Below, piece by piece: positions 12,704 to 25,833 of a DNA stretch of 64,000 bases; the stretch's first letter is position 1, and each line of letters begins with the position of its first letter. The stretch spans positions 434,001 to 498,000 of the forward strand of contig CAJFCJ010000010.1 in the NCBI GenBank assembly GCA_904063045.1. The letters are read 5' to 3'. The stretch is from Dimorphilus gyrociliatus (taxonomy: Eukaryota > Annelida > Polychaeta > Dinophilidae). The notes under the pieces were generated by a model, which ran no database searches, was not told the origin of the DNA, and saw only the letters and a list, made by a program, of their open reading frames with translations. The translations under genes were made by a program, and so were the position numbers.

Positions 12704-13940
12704 TACAGAAATATTTTACAATTATGATAATTTCCATTTCGCCGCAATCGAATCATTTTATATTATTCTATTATGTCTATGCAATGTATATAAAACGCTT
12801 CAAAGCTTTCATCTAAGTTATAAAAAAACAAAATTATTTCTCATAAAAGGAAGAAATTTGAAAGAATACAACGATTTGGAATGTGAACGGTAGTAGCATG
12901 CGAAATCCATTAATAACCTAACTTTACCTTTTTATTTTTATTGGGCTTATATCTTCTCTCTCTCTCTTTTTTCTCTCTTTTTTTTTCTCTCTCTCTCTCT
13001 CGGTCTTTTCTAGAAAGAAAAATCACACAAAAATCCGTAAAGGAACATAAATATTCATTTAATATCCTATTATGGAAGGAAAGCCATTTTTCTAAATTTA
13101 CTCTTTTTCGTGTTAATATATCATTGAAAACCGTTTGTAAACTTCCAATTGACAGCGAAAAAGGCAGGGCTTTTCAAGCATTTCGAATAAATAATGGTCA
13201 AAATGTCGTCTGGGGAGTGATTAGCGGTAACTTTAACGCTTTTCTCTATTAATTGATTCAAGTGTTGCGGAGGGCAAAGGGCGGCGAATAGAAGATGAAG
13301 AATCAAGTTGAAGTAAGACTATTTATAAATAGAAATTCTTTAATAAAAGGTGAAAAATATTTTCTTATTTTCTGACGTTTATTTTAAGATTCTATCTAAC
13401 GATCAGTTTTTTGAGCTTATAAGCCTTGTATGACGTATGCCTTGAATAAGTGAAAGTTAGTTGCATGCTGCTTTGACGACGAAAGTATAAAATTGAACCC
13501 TCTTTATAAACTGATTCCTGCTGAAAAATACTTGAAGTAATTAGTATTTTGTTTTATTCATAATTTGATACGAAACTTTCCGTTCTTCTTTACGTTTCCT
13601 TTACGGAATTTATGAATAAAGATAAAATGATTTAAATAACATATTGTATTAACGATTACTACACGCTTATTTGTTATATTTAAATACAAAGCATTTCTTT
13701 TAAAAGAGATCAAAGTCTATATATTTTGAGAATATACCAGCACAATACTCTCATCCTTTTCATGTTTTTTGTTGGATAAACCTCTCACGGCCGATAACAA
13801 TCTTTATTTAACATTATATTGCGATGTTCTTAATACATTATAAAAGTTCTATATCTCTATATCAACCAACGATAAATGTTCATTTTGAAAAAGGGGAATT
13901 TCAATTAGTGCGAACGTTACACATTAACGCTTTTTAGGAA

Positions 13941-13948
13941 TGACGTCA
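13941..13948. promoter_or_regulatory. CRE palindrome upstream of ovo
   Basis: Perfect TGACGTCA, the CREB/ATF site, 664 bp before the ovo start codon. Confidence 0.45.
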
Positions 13949-14553
13949 CAGCGCAGCATCTTCTCTTTAAACGATTCGGCAGCCGTCAGAATAGGATCAA
14001 AGTTCGATGCGCACCATGCACGACCGTTTTACACCAATTTTCAATTTACTGTGTTTAGATATGACGCTCTTCTTCTTTGATGTTTACCGCTATTGTACGC
14101 AACTAAAAAAGCAAAGTTTTTTTTAAATCAGCTCTTCGTATACGTTCTTAAAGTGGCCGTAAAAACGAGCAATAAAATCATGATACTCCCCGTGTTCTTC
14201 CATTTCGTTCTTCCACCTGCCGCCCCCCGTTGCCGCCCACTTTCGACGCCGTTCTGACTTTCTCCAATCTTGGAGGAAGTGTGCTATTATCACCTGTTCT
14301 CATTCTCTGTTACCAGCTGAATGTCTCCTTGGACGTCATTCATGTTTTAACTCTTACACACTTCCCGTTTCGGCGAACGTCGTATATCACGGTTGATTAA
14401 CTACTACAATTGATGAAAGAAGAGTCAGCGTTACAAAATAGACGCCTACCTGCATCTTCAAAGGTTTAATTTCTTTTCTCAGTGTCAGCGAAGTTTCGCC
14501 GTTAACCAATAGTAAGGGAGCCCAGCTCTGATTCGCTGTCATCAGACAATCCT

Positions 14554-14561
14554 ATTTGCAT
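14554..14561. promoter_or_regulatory. Octamer (POU-type) motif just upstream of ovo
   Basis: Exact ATTTGCAT, 50 bp before the ATG and thus near or within the core promoter or 5' UTR. Function is inferred from motif identity only. Confidence 0.4.
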
Positions 14562-14611
14562 AAGCCCGGGGAATTTTTATTTATACTCGAAGAAGATACA
14601 GTTGAGAAAAC

Positions 14612-16226
<1,615 letters not shown>

Positions 16227-18618
16227 TAGAAGCAGAATCAGCCAAATGGGAAGTGGAAATTTGAATGTCAAGGAAGGTGAACGATTGAAAGATATGAGGT
16301 AAAGAAGGGAAGAAGAAAGAGAAGAGGAAGAAAAACAATTGACATAAACTTTTCAACTTTCCAAAGCAAAACAAAAGAGTAAAAAATAAATTTATGAAAT
16401 CTGTTTATTTTTAGTTTTTATTCACAATAAATGAATTCTCTAGTTGAATTATGGGATTCCCTTTTAAATTCAATTTATTAACTTATTTTACGGTAACATT
16501 ATATATTTGAATTAGATATTCAGAGAACAGTACACTTTTCGTTGTGAAAACAGAAAAATACATATAAACTGACGATGAGCAGGAGAAGAAGAATGGCTTT
16601 GTTCAGCCTTACAATGCGGCGCGTTTTGTAAGCGAAACTCGAAAACATCGGATTGTTTACAATAGATCTAAACTAGTAAGGCACATCAGATGCGTAAAAT
16701 AGTTAAAATTCTTTAAGTTGTTGTTCATATCCGGTAGGTGGCATCACCACTCAAATGTAAAATAGATGTCGCTCGAATAAGTTTTTCAAAAAAACTGCTT
16801 AGTTTTTACTTCGTTTTGAAATAACCACACACATATATTCTTTATAATTAATCTCTATTCTTACTCAGATTGAGGATTAAAGTCTTCATATCTAAATATA
16901 GAGAAGTTTAGATAATCACATTATGTCATAATATAACAATATATTGTATGTAAGTTTTTTCTTGGATTTTTTTAATTTTTTTTATAGTAATCAACCATTC
17001 CTGTCTCAAAAAAGAACAAAAACAAACAAATACTATTATTAAAGTGGTTTTTTTATATTTACAAAAAAAAAATGCTTAAACGTTCTCAATAAACAATTAT
17101 CGAAATTGTTAGACCATGCAAAGTCAATTATGGGTTATATGGGTAAAAAAAGGGGGGTATCCGCCTCATGTTTCCTTAGAGATAAGATTTCGGAAAGAAA
17201 TAACGACTTAAGAAGAAAAATTCATACAATACAAAGATTCGAACAATTCAAAAACATAAATAAATTGTAACAAGAATTTTCACAGTGTGAAATATCTTGT
17301 TAAAGTTTTTCTTTATTTTGTTTTCATAAAAGAATTTTCCCGCGTAATTTTAATTATTTAAAAAATAATATTAAAAGAGGAAAAGTAATTAAAATAACTC
17401 CTCATAACGGTTTCTACTTTTCTTTATCTGATTGCCGCCTTAAAGATCAATGACAGAGAGAGATGTCAAAGAAGAAATATCTCTAAATAGGCCTATGCAC
17501 GTATAAATTTAGCTTTAAAAAAAAGAGACGTAAGAATAGCGAATAACAAGAAAAGGAAAAAGAAATAATTGCCTAGGGGTTAATGAAATTTGTAAGATTT
17601 CAAGAGTTGTAAGATTTGATAACATTTCTAACATGTTTGATTTTTATCAAAGATTTTTATAACTTACTAATTTATACTTTGTCAGTTTTGATGATTTCTA
17701 CAAAAGGTTATCAGTATTCTAAAGAATTTGTAAGTAATAGATGTTAGATATAGGGGAGAATTGTAAGGACAAAATGAGGTCGCCGGAAAGCCGTCAATCG
17801 CATCCGCTCATAGAGTTCTCCGATATAATCTTTTGTTATATAGAGAGTATTTCTTTTACAATCGAATATAATAAATAGTAAAGAGGAAAATTTTTTGTCC
17901 AAAAATGAATTTCTACCGTTATTGAATTTTCCAAGGTCTGTTTTCTGCTTCCTAAGCGGTATTGTAATTTGTTATTTTTAAGTGAAAAAATTATTATTAT
18001 TTGCTCTTACGACTGAGTGAAAAGCCAATTATATTTGGTTAGACCCCTATTTATAGCTCGTGTTTTAAATGTGCCTGCAATGTCATAGTCTAAAATCAGT
18101 ATAGATATGTGATTTGTCGTTATCTTTTAGTGCAAAATGCGGGTGAATGGACACCTGTACAGTATAATACGATCTCGTGACATCGGGAAAAGATCTCACT
18201 TTGAAATTAACTTATCAATTTTGAAATTCACTATTTGATTAATAGGTAAATGCAGTGATCTGAAGTCAAACGGTCTTTTTTACATTTCCATTCAAGGTGC
18301 GATAGCGTTTTTTTCTTGTGTAGAAAAATTCAAAGATATCCTTTTATATGCAATAAGATTTGTACAGGGTTGAAGGGGTTACACGCCCAGTAACGAAAAT
18401 AGACTTGGTTTTGCAACGCCCATTGGCGTGATGTTACAGATTAACAATTTTATTACTGTTTCGGAATTCAATCGTGGTGAGAAGATACAAAGAATTATTC
18501 GTTTCATTAATTCAATTTATTCCTATATATATAAATATATATATTTCTATATATAGACAAAGAATAAATATGAAAAATATGCGATAAATATAGATTTTGT
18601 TGGAAAAAAATTTTCGTC

Positions 18619-18685
<67 letters not shown>

Positions 18686-19043
18686 AATCACGAAAATACA
18701 TTTAAAAGAATGGAACATTAACACCTAAACACGCACTTTTTTTCTTCTTTTTCTTCTTCGAGAATTCACAATTCAAGTACGGAATATACAGATTAGACAA
18801 GACTCTTTTTTTGCTTAGAACACTGAATTTTTACAACAAAGCATGCCTAAAATGGTTTCTTTCCTTCTAGTATTATAAATAAGAAGACTACCGAGAAATT
18901 GGAACGGTAGACGGTACATTTAAAATATACTGTGTATTCTACAGTATAATAAATATATGTGCACGTCTTTACAGTGCTTATAAATTAGGGTAAGACTCTT
19001 GCTCCTCCTCTTCACTCTACTTGATTTAAACAAAACGTTTCTA
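16227..19043. other. Intergenic region between two convergent zinc-finger genes
   Basis: Both flanking genes end here, so this is a convergent 3'-3' interval of 2.8 kb. Candidate polyadenylation signals AATAAA lie near 16385 and 16425. A CTCF-like TAGGTGGCAT is at 16735-16744. A long (AG)n repeat is at 18623-18680. Apparent open frames across the repeat are translations of the repeat itself. No gene is supported. Confidence 0.6.
18623..18680. repeat. (AG)29 microsatellite
   Basis: Uninterrupted AG dinucleotide tract of 58 bp. Confidence 0.98.
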
Positions 19044-20860
19044 CTACCCAACATCAATAATACACTCAGGTTCTCCTTCTTCATCCTCCTCTTCGTCTTC
19101 TTCGTCTATTTCATCTTCTTCCTCCTCTTCTTCTTCAGCTTCACTAGATTCTTCTTTTTTTACCTCTTGTATTTCTTCTTTGTGAGAATGCCTTTCGTGA
19201 ACTTTCTTATGCCGTTCTAAATTTGATTTGTGAGATGTAGCGTAATCGCATTGGGTACATGTGAAATCTTTTTTCCCACTATGGACGGCTAGGTGTCTTT
19301 TTAATAGTGCTTTACGACAAAAATTTCGCCCGCAAAAACGGCACATATATCCATTTGAATGGAAGATAAGGACGTGATCCCTAAGCGCAGCTTTATTTTT
19401 AAAGGAAACGTTGCAGCATTCCAGTAGTTTGTCACAACTTTGATGCATTGTAGAAACGTGCCGCTTAAGATTATTCTTTCGATCGGTAACATATCTGCAT
19501 AACTGACAATTATATAATTTCTTCGAATGAGCATTAAAGACCGGGAAGAAAGGAGAAGTTAAGTGTGGCATGGGAGTTGGTGGTAGATAGGGAGGTCTAA
19601 AATGAGGCAGAACTAGCGGCCAGCTGATAAAAGTTGATGAAAAAAAAGCAAAGGATAAACGTTAAACATTCCATAAATAATCAATAAATAATTAAATCGC
19701 AAAACGAGATCGATTCCAACACTACGTGGGGTCTAGACGCGGTTCGTTTCCTACCACAATTTACGCGTAATTAGGTCATTGGACAGAAATAAGACGGCTA
19801 ATCTTTTTTTTGTTACTCTAAACAGCTGAAACGGCATTTAGAACAGAAAATAAATAGCAAAAAAAAAATGATATTTAATCTTAATAAATGACGATTGATT
19901 GCATAAGGAAACCTGGAAATATATCTAAAAATATCCACTCTCTGCGTACTGAAACCCTCTTTGTATATTGTACATATTGTATATAGTACTGCATTATTTC
20001 TAGAGTACGCAGTGTTAATTTATCCGCTAAATATAATATGATTTCCTTTAACAAAAGTGTTAGTCTATTAGACAGCTATAATAAATAAAACCTATAACTA
20101 TAGTAAAGATTGAAAAACAGAGAATAACAAACGCTTCTACCGATCAAGTATTGTTAGAACGTTATCCCTGCTATTCTTCTGTACAATAGCTATTGATTCT
20201 TTTCTAACATTTAATTTGTATACGGTATAAATAGTAAAAATATAGTTATTTATTAATGATGAAATATTATCCTTTTTGGTTTTATATTTCGATTAGACGA
20301 GTTGAAAATCTTAAATTGTAGCTATCCCCTTATCCGTCTTGCTACCCCTCCGGTTAAATCAATTGTAAAGCTACTAGGTACTTGTGTTTCTTGAGAAAAC
20401 TGTGCGCTAAGCATACATTATGCATTGTGCAGTATATACATATTATGTACTGCATATTAGATATATATTTTTGATAATGAAATTATTTCCATGAGTGCAA
20501 TAAGGGCGTTTCTTATATTCTCTTTAGGAGGAGTTTGCATGACATGCGATGACGTGATAGCTTCATTTTCGCTTTAAATATGGAACTTTCGCGGTCATAA
20601 AAGTTCAAAAGGTAGTTTGCGAAATTCAATAAAATATTTATAATTAAACGCTGAATTACATTTAAAAAAATGGTATAAAAAGTTTTCTTCACCCTTTTAA
20701 CTTACCGAAAATTTAAGGATAGACACATGGCGGTTGAAGGAGCACTCGCTACGAATTGATTGAGAACGCGAGGATTCTCTGAACTTAAGTAGTGACCTTG
20801 ACCTGATGAGGCCGAATCCATTCGATGTGTTCGGCTTATATCAGCAACGACTCTGGACAT
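19044..20860 (-). CDS. C2H2 zinc-finger protein with acidic tail, family not recognised
   Basis: Two exons (20706-20860 and 19044-19623) join through a 1.08 kb intron with matching phase (CG|C) and sum to 735 nt, 244 residues. The N-terminus starts MSRVVADISRTHRMD and leads into a proline/aromatic stretch (PLVLPHFRPPYLPPTP). Finger 1 (about 91-112) is CQLC...H-H. A second unit around 115-140 has two adjacent Cys and lacks a normal CxxC, so it is probably degenerate. Finger 3 (about 146-166) reads CRFCGRNFCRKALLKRH. Finger 4 (about 174-194) reads CTQCDYATSHKSNLERH. The tail is almost all Glu/Asp from about 210 to 235. This is likely a DNA-binding nuclear protein. I do not recognise the orthologue. 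Start chosen at ATG 20860; a further 5' UTR exon is possible. Confidence 0.85.
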
Positions 20861-23120
20861 TCTTCAATAGTTTAAACATCTCGAATGTCACTTTATTTCT
20901 ATTCCAATATAATTGGCAGTGATGCTTGACATCCTCTGACCAATCATCATTCGTTTGGTACCACGTGATGTATATTTCTACCCAATCAGAGATGTCCGAA
21001 TATAAATCAAACATTACTTTTGTCTGTAAATAGTAACTTCGTTGTAATTTATGTAAACAAATTTTGTACCGAAGAAGACGTCTCAGAGAAAACTTTGGCA
21101 GGAGATTTGAGCTAAAAGAACCTAAATAAGCAATAGATTTGTATATGGTGCGGCAAAGATAATTCGTTTCCGATCCCAATGGGGCTAGTCATTCAAATGT
21201 TAGCCGTTTCAAGTTTCTAAGGATGTAGAGACAGCAGGAAAATTAGAACGTCTGTCATTTTATAGACGTACAAATTGCTATATCCGGTAAATTCTTTGAA
21301 ACGTTTCTCCTTTTCTAAAACTTCCGCCAGGTCACGCAAACGATAAAAGACGCGTGTCTACATTATATGTTATAAAATGCTCTCTTTAGTTATGTATATA
21401 TACAGACATTCTCTATATTGTAAATTAAAGATCAGTGTGTAGAAGCACAGACTTTCACCTTGCAAACTGTGTAAAATGACGAAAAGCGAACTATTTCCGT
21501 ACGATTGAGATCGATATATTCCTTTCTCTCCACCCCCGCTTTTAATGACCGTTATATTTCCATGCTATTGTTCTTTGCTTCTCTTTGTTTACTATTTCCG
21601 TAAACTCTGCTATCATTCCTGGACATCAAACCGTTAATTATATAGTTAATAGAACCATAGGAAGGCGTGAAAAATTCGCCAACTAAATAATTAAGCTGGA
21701 TAATTGCATATGTTAAATGGAAGAAGAATTTCCACGTAGAACCCCTGCGTCTTTGAAACTTCAATCGCACGTGCTGTCTCTTTCTTCTCTCAAATTTTGT
21801 AGATTTAAATTCAGAAGTCCACGGAATGGACAACTTGGAATTTTTATTGACATAAGAAAGCGCGGCGCCACCCCCTCCTGGGTTCGGTTGACGGGAAATC
21901 ACCCATCGAATGGAAATAATAATGTTTTTTCTTTTTTTTTGAATTATACATACAAAAAGAGAAAAAAAAATAACAGATATTCAAGTTTTAAGCATTTATT
22001 TTCTCTTATCTGAACAAATTATAGAGCAGAATTTTTTGATAAGATCAGATTTTTTTTTGTTGTACTTATAAGATTGTTCAAAAAGTCATACTAGGCTGGT
22101 CTTATTATAACATACAAGCAATAGAAGGCGAAGGAAATTATAAAGAGAGAGAAAGAGAGAGAGAGGATTGAATTTTAAAGAAAAATTTTACTTTTATATT
22201 TAAATTATTTAAAATCGTTGTAAAAAAATATAAAGAAAGGGGAATTCATTAAGTGCACCTGTCCATATAGGTACTAAATACGATGAAAAAAAAGTTATCA
22301 CGTAAAAGGGTGATTTGTAAGTACTCAAGCCACAACACAGGTAGCGCTAAATATAAATGAAAACAAATTTCTTTCTAAGATTGAGAATTTTGATAAAAAA
22401 GTTTTTTCTCTTTCCTAAACGATTGTACCGTCAATTATTTTATATCTAAAGAAGGAGTTTCTCTATAACCATAGCCCTTTTTGGAAATTTTAAAACTATT
22501 TAAAGAAAATGAGGGATGGTCTATATTGAAGTAAAATGATGATTCTGTTATCATTCATTCAGTTGAATATTGTAGTTGTTTGTTTGGTTATAGGAAAAAC
22601 AAATATAATAGTTTAGTTATGTATAATATTGAACATTCTTAGAAATTGACATGGAACTATATCAAATTATCCAAGAGTTTTCATTCTATTATTTTAAAAA
22701 GTAATAATATGTCCTACTATGAACAATAATTTTATCGAAGCTTTCCCAAAAAAATTACTTGCTTATATATAGATATATAATAATACAAAATCTATTCAGA
22801 ATTAATCCCCCGTATGATTCATGGCAGACAATCTGAGTAGGCTCAAAATTTTTTATAAATGATATGCTTTAAGTTTACAAGAGTTTTAAATCAGTACTTA
22901 CATCTTATGCTCCATTTCATTAGCACCCTACGAATAATAATAATACTATTATTCTCCCAAATATCGATTCTTGGCTCCTACTTTCTTTATATGAGCATAG
23001 GTGAAAATAAGTTTAGAAAGTCGGTGTTTTAAGATTTAGTTTAGAGTTTCATTATTAAGAAACAGATAATCCGTTTAGGCTTGCTTGTAAGTTTTCCTTC
23101 GTTTCTATTTCTTCTGCAAG
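20861..23120. other. Intergenic: zinc-finger gene 5' flank and upstream of secreted gene A
   Basis: The minus-strand zinc-finger gene starts on the left and the plus-strand secreted gene on the right, so this is a divergent interval of 2.3 kb. The part near 20870-21900 is less AT-rich and probably regulatory. Open frames at 20841-21179 (minus) and 21552-22013 (both strands) lack any recognisable domain. A short (GA)n tract is near 22145. Confidence 0.55.
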
Positions 23121-23121
23121 C

Positions 23122-23151
23122 TATAAAAGTAAACCTAATCGCTAATCAGTC
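23122..23151 (+). promoter_or_regulatory. TATA box and initiator of secreted gene A
   Basis: TATAAAAG at 23122-23129 followed by a TCAGTC initiator-like element at 23146-23151. The spacing is a little tight but near the normal TATA-to-start distance, and the ATG follows about 40 bp later. Such a focused TATA promoter fits a tissue-specific or inducible gene. Confidence 0.6.
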
Positions 23152-23187
23152 AATCTAAACCAAGAAGTGATAGAAGCATTAACTACA

Positions 23188-23667
23188 ATGAATAAGTTAA
23201 TTTTTCAAATTATATGCTGCTCTCTCTTTGTCACACAAGTTTTATGTAAACCCTACGAGGGATTACTAAAACTGAATCTGGAAAAGACATCATCAACTTT
23301 GGGTAGGATTCAACAAAAAATACATTGTAGAAAGACTGCATCCGTTCTGGACCTATTAATTCCGAAATGCGAGTTCCCATGTTACAGAGAGTACGAAGAC
23401 TGCCAATTATTGAAACTAAGATGGCTTTTAATAGAAACAAGACTGATTGGAAAAAGTATGGAAAGCAATCACCGTCGGTTCATCGAGCATAATCTACTGG
23501 CAATAGAGAATGCGATTGAAAGAGTATTGAGAGGTGATCTAACGCCTTATCAATGTGATAATTTTGAAAGAAACTTGAATGACATTTATATGTCTTTCTC
23601 AGGGAAGAGACGACAATACTTGAACATTGAAAGAGGTATTAATATTCTCAGATCCTTAATGAAATGA
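23188..23667 (+). CDS. Small secreted helical protein A, unknown family (tandem paralogue)
   Basis: Single-exon gene of 159 residues. The start at ATG 23188 gives a clean signal peptide (MNKLIFQIICCSLFVTQVLC) with cleavage expected after the Cys; the open frame upstream starts only with GTG. The mature part is about 139 residues, predicted by eye to be mostly amphipathic helix, with five Cys (IHCRK, PKCEFPCYREYEDC, YQCDNF). It resembles its neighbour at 24592-25128 over about 70 residues: (I/V)P(K/R)C, (L/M)RWLL, IER, L(T)PxYxC. I do not recognise the family. A four-helix-bundle hormone or cytokine-like fold is one possibility but is inference only. Its TATA/initiator promoter sits directly upstream. 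Confidence 0.78.
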   Translation: MNKLIFQIICCSLFVTQVLCKPYEGLLKLNLEKTSSTLGRIQQKIHCRKTASVLDLLIPKCEFPCYREYEDCQLLKLRWLLIETRLIGKSMESNHRRFIEHNLLAIENAIERVLRGDLTPYQCDNFERNLNDIYMSFSGKRRQYLNIERGINILRSLMK

Positions 23668-24591
23668 AAGAGACATTTTACACTATTCTACTATTTGAAC
23701 AATTTTTTCCTGCCAAAAATTAATTTACGTCATTCTTATACTGTATATAACCAAATATATATTTTAATAACAACCGTTTATTTAAAAAATAATACATTTT
23801 CATAAAACCATGAGATATTAGTAAGCGGAGTAAAATATAAACACTTAGATTATTAGATTACTTAAACTTTATAATTTAATTAAAAGTTTGCAAAGATAAC
23901 ATAAACTAATTTATGTTATAGTATCAAAAAAGAAAAAAAAAAGCCTAAACTTTCTCTATTCATACAAACACGAATTTGAAAGACCCTATCGAAAAGTATA
24001 AAATCACAAAACAAAAAAAGAAATAAAAGCCGAAATGAACGTAATAAATCGCGAATATTTAGATATTGAATAACTATAAAAGAAACAAATTTAATTGATA
24101 TATATAATATATCAGAATATACATATATATCGATAAACTTATGTACAATTACCATACAAATATGATTTTGCTATCCTTTTACGCGTGTTCAAACATGTTA
24201 ATCTATAACTCTATTGTAAAATAAAATTGAAGTTTCCTATACAGAATGGTAAACTCTAATAAACAATTTGAAATGAGCATTTGTTTTCTTGACTTTTTAA
24301 TTATAAAGTATAAATAGTTTATCTTAGTTAATTGTTGTTTTATTAAGAAAAAAGTTTTTCCCACTTTTTAAAATTTCCTTTTCTAAACTCTTGCTTATGT
24401 AAAAATTAATTCGATAGTTTAAACAAACTCTATTGTCCTTTTACTGAATATAATAAATATATTGAAATGAACATAGAATTTTGTCTATTTTTTAAATTTG
24501 TATTTTCCACAGGAGTTTTTACTCTTTTGAGTTTGATTCGCTCTCTGAGTCACTTTTAACCATTGTATATACAGTACAAACAGTATATAAA
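23668..24591. other. Spacer between the two secreted paralogues
   Basis: AT-rich spacer of 0.9 kb with no coding signal. The minus-strand open frame at 23916-24155 is low complexity. A TATATACAGTAC element at 24565-24576 and TATATAAA at 24583-24590 lie just before gene B and may form its promoter. Confidence 0.5.
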
Positions 24592-25128
24592 ATGAAACAG
24601 AACTTATTTCTCAAGGAAATGGAACCGATAACTTTCAAGAACTTTTTACTTCTCGGTATAGTTTTAATAGAACTTGTTAAATCTGTTACTTCCAATAAGT
24701 GTCAATATATTAAGAATTATCAGCTTGATTCGCTGAAGCTGGAAACCAATTTGATAATAATAAAAAATAAGCTGGCCTTGTCTCCGACGATAGAGCACAT
24801 TGAAAGGCTAGTACCGAGATGCAAAATGAGGCGCACTGCCTATCGCGGAAACTTGAAACGACTGTTTGAAATGAGATGGCTGTTAAAGGAGTCTGTAGCA
24901 GTTAGTGAGAAAATTGACGACAAAGTTTATACTTTTTTTGGGCAGAGTTTGGCTCATTTGATATGTGATATCGAACGACAATTTAAGAGAACACACTTAC
25001 CTGAATATAAATGTAAGGAACTGAAAACTTCATCCCTCAGAGGGTCGATAAAAGTAACTGCTGGGAAACATTTTCTGCATAAAAATCTTAGCAAAGTAGC
25101 AAGGATGGCTTCAAAACTTAAAAAATAG
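24592..25128 (+). CDS. Small secreted helical protein B, unknown family (tandem paralogue)
   Basis: Single-exon gene in the same orientation as gene A, 0.9 kb downstream. Two starts are possible: ATG 24592 (178 residues) or ATG 24619 (169 residues). The second puts the hydrophobic stretch NFLLLGIVLIELVKSVTS near the N-terminus as a better signal peptide. The mature part has four Cys (NKCQYI, VPRCKM, LICDIER, YKCKEL) and is basic and helical. Shared spacing with gene A (VPRC versus IPKC, MRWLLKES versus LRWLLIET, CDIERQF versus NAIERVL, PEYKC versus PYQC) supports a tandem duplication followed by strong divergence. The Lys-rich C-terminus (MASKLKK) parallels RSLMK in gene A. Function unknown. 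Confidence 0.72.
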   Translation: MKQNLFLKEMEPITFKNFLLLGIVLIELVKSVTSNKCQYIKNYQLDSLKLETNLIIIKNKLALSPTIEHIERLVPRCKMRRTAYRGNLKRLFEMRWLLKESVAVSEKIDDKVYTFFGQSLAHLICDIERQFKRTHLPEYKCKELKTSSLRGSIKVTAGKHFLHKNLSKVARMASKLKK

Positions 25129-25833
25129 ACTATTATTTAAAACTATTTTTTGTAATATACTTGAATATATCAATACACTTGTAAATATAAATTATACACA
25201 GCGTCATAAACTATGAAAGATATTCTCTAAGAATTAATTAGATTTGTGTCTAAAAGTTATCTGTTTGTTACTGAAAGTGTTAACTTTATTATTAGACTTT
25301 AGGCAGGAGATGAAATACAATATTTCAGCAGTATTCTCTTCAAAGATATGTTAAAACCCCTATAACTAAAGTCTGTTGAAAATCATTTACGGTATAATCA
25401 GAAGAACTAAACTCCCTGTCTCTAAGAAAGTAATATTTTTCTATCGATTTTTCTTTGTGGTTTTAAGGTGAAAATGTCTTTTATCAACGTCTCTTCCTAC
25501 ATGGTTTTCTGATGGGGGAAAAAGCTTTTTTGCATGAATGAATAAACTTAGTAATCTCCTATGACATCTTTTTGTAGGCCGTAGTTAATATCTGCAAGGT
25601 TGTATTGATAAAAGGCATGCTCTATAAAAAAATTTTACCAATCCTTTAAAAAATTATCAAATATGATACTAAAATCCTAAACTGACCTAGGTGTTAAGAC
25701 TTTTTTCTTATGAAGATAACAAACAACTCTTGAAGTAATTTTATTTTACGTTATTTTAGCAATACTTGTATAAACCAGGTGATAACCGTTTTTTCTGAAC
25801 AGAAAAAGTTATATACATTTAATTTTTTTGAGT
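25129..25833. other. Convergent intergenic spacer
   Basis: Gap of 0.7 kb between the 3' ends of secreted gene B and the RBR gene. No coding or structured feature seen. Confidence 0.6.

Larger units (their letters stand above)
12704..14611. other. Intergenic: myosin 3' flank and ovo promoter region
   Basis: No coding sequence is supported; the open frame at 12941-13252 is a pyrimidine-rich run. A (CT)-rich tract lies at about 12955-13003. The second half is less AT-rich and looks regulatory: a perfect CRE TGACGTCA at 13941-13948 and a POU octamer ATTTGCAT at 14554-14561, about 50 bp before the ovo start codon. Confidence 0.55.

Noticed and set aside
12941-13252. Plus-strand 103-residue open frame after the myosin gene
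   Set aside because: Begins in a CT-rich tract and has no domain; best read as 3' flank.
18507-18724. Open frames with long Ser-Leu repeats
   Set aside because: These are translations of the (AG)29 microsatellite and flanking TA repeats.
20841-21179. Minus-strand 112-residue open frame upstream of the zinc-finger gene
   Set aside because: No domain, overlaps the real first exon in another frame, and has a composition like random AT-rich sequence; probably 5' UTR or promoter DNA.
21552-22013. Overlapping open frames on both strands of about 100-116 residues
   Set aside because: No recognisable motif, no splice support, opposite-strand overlap; treated as chance.
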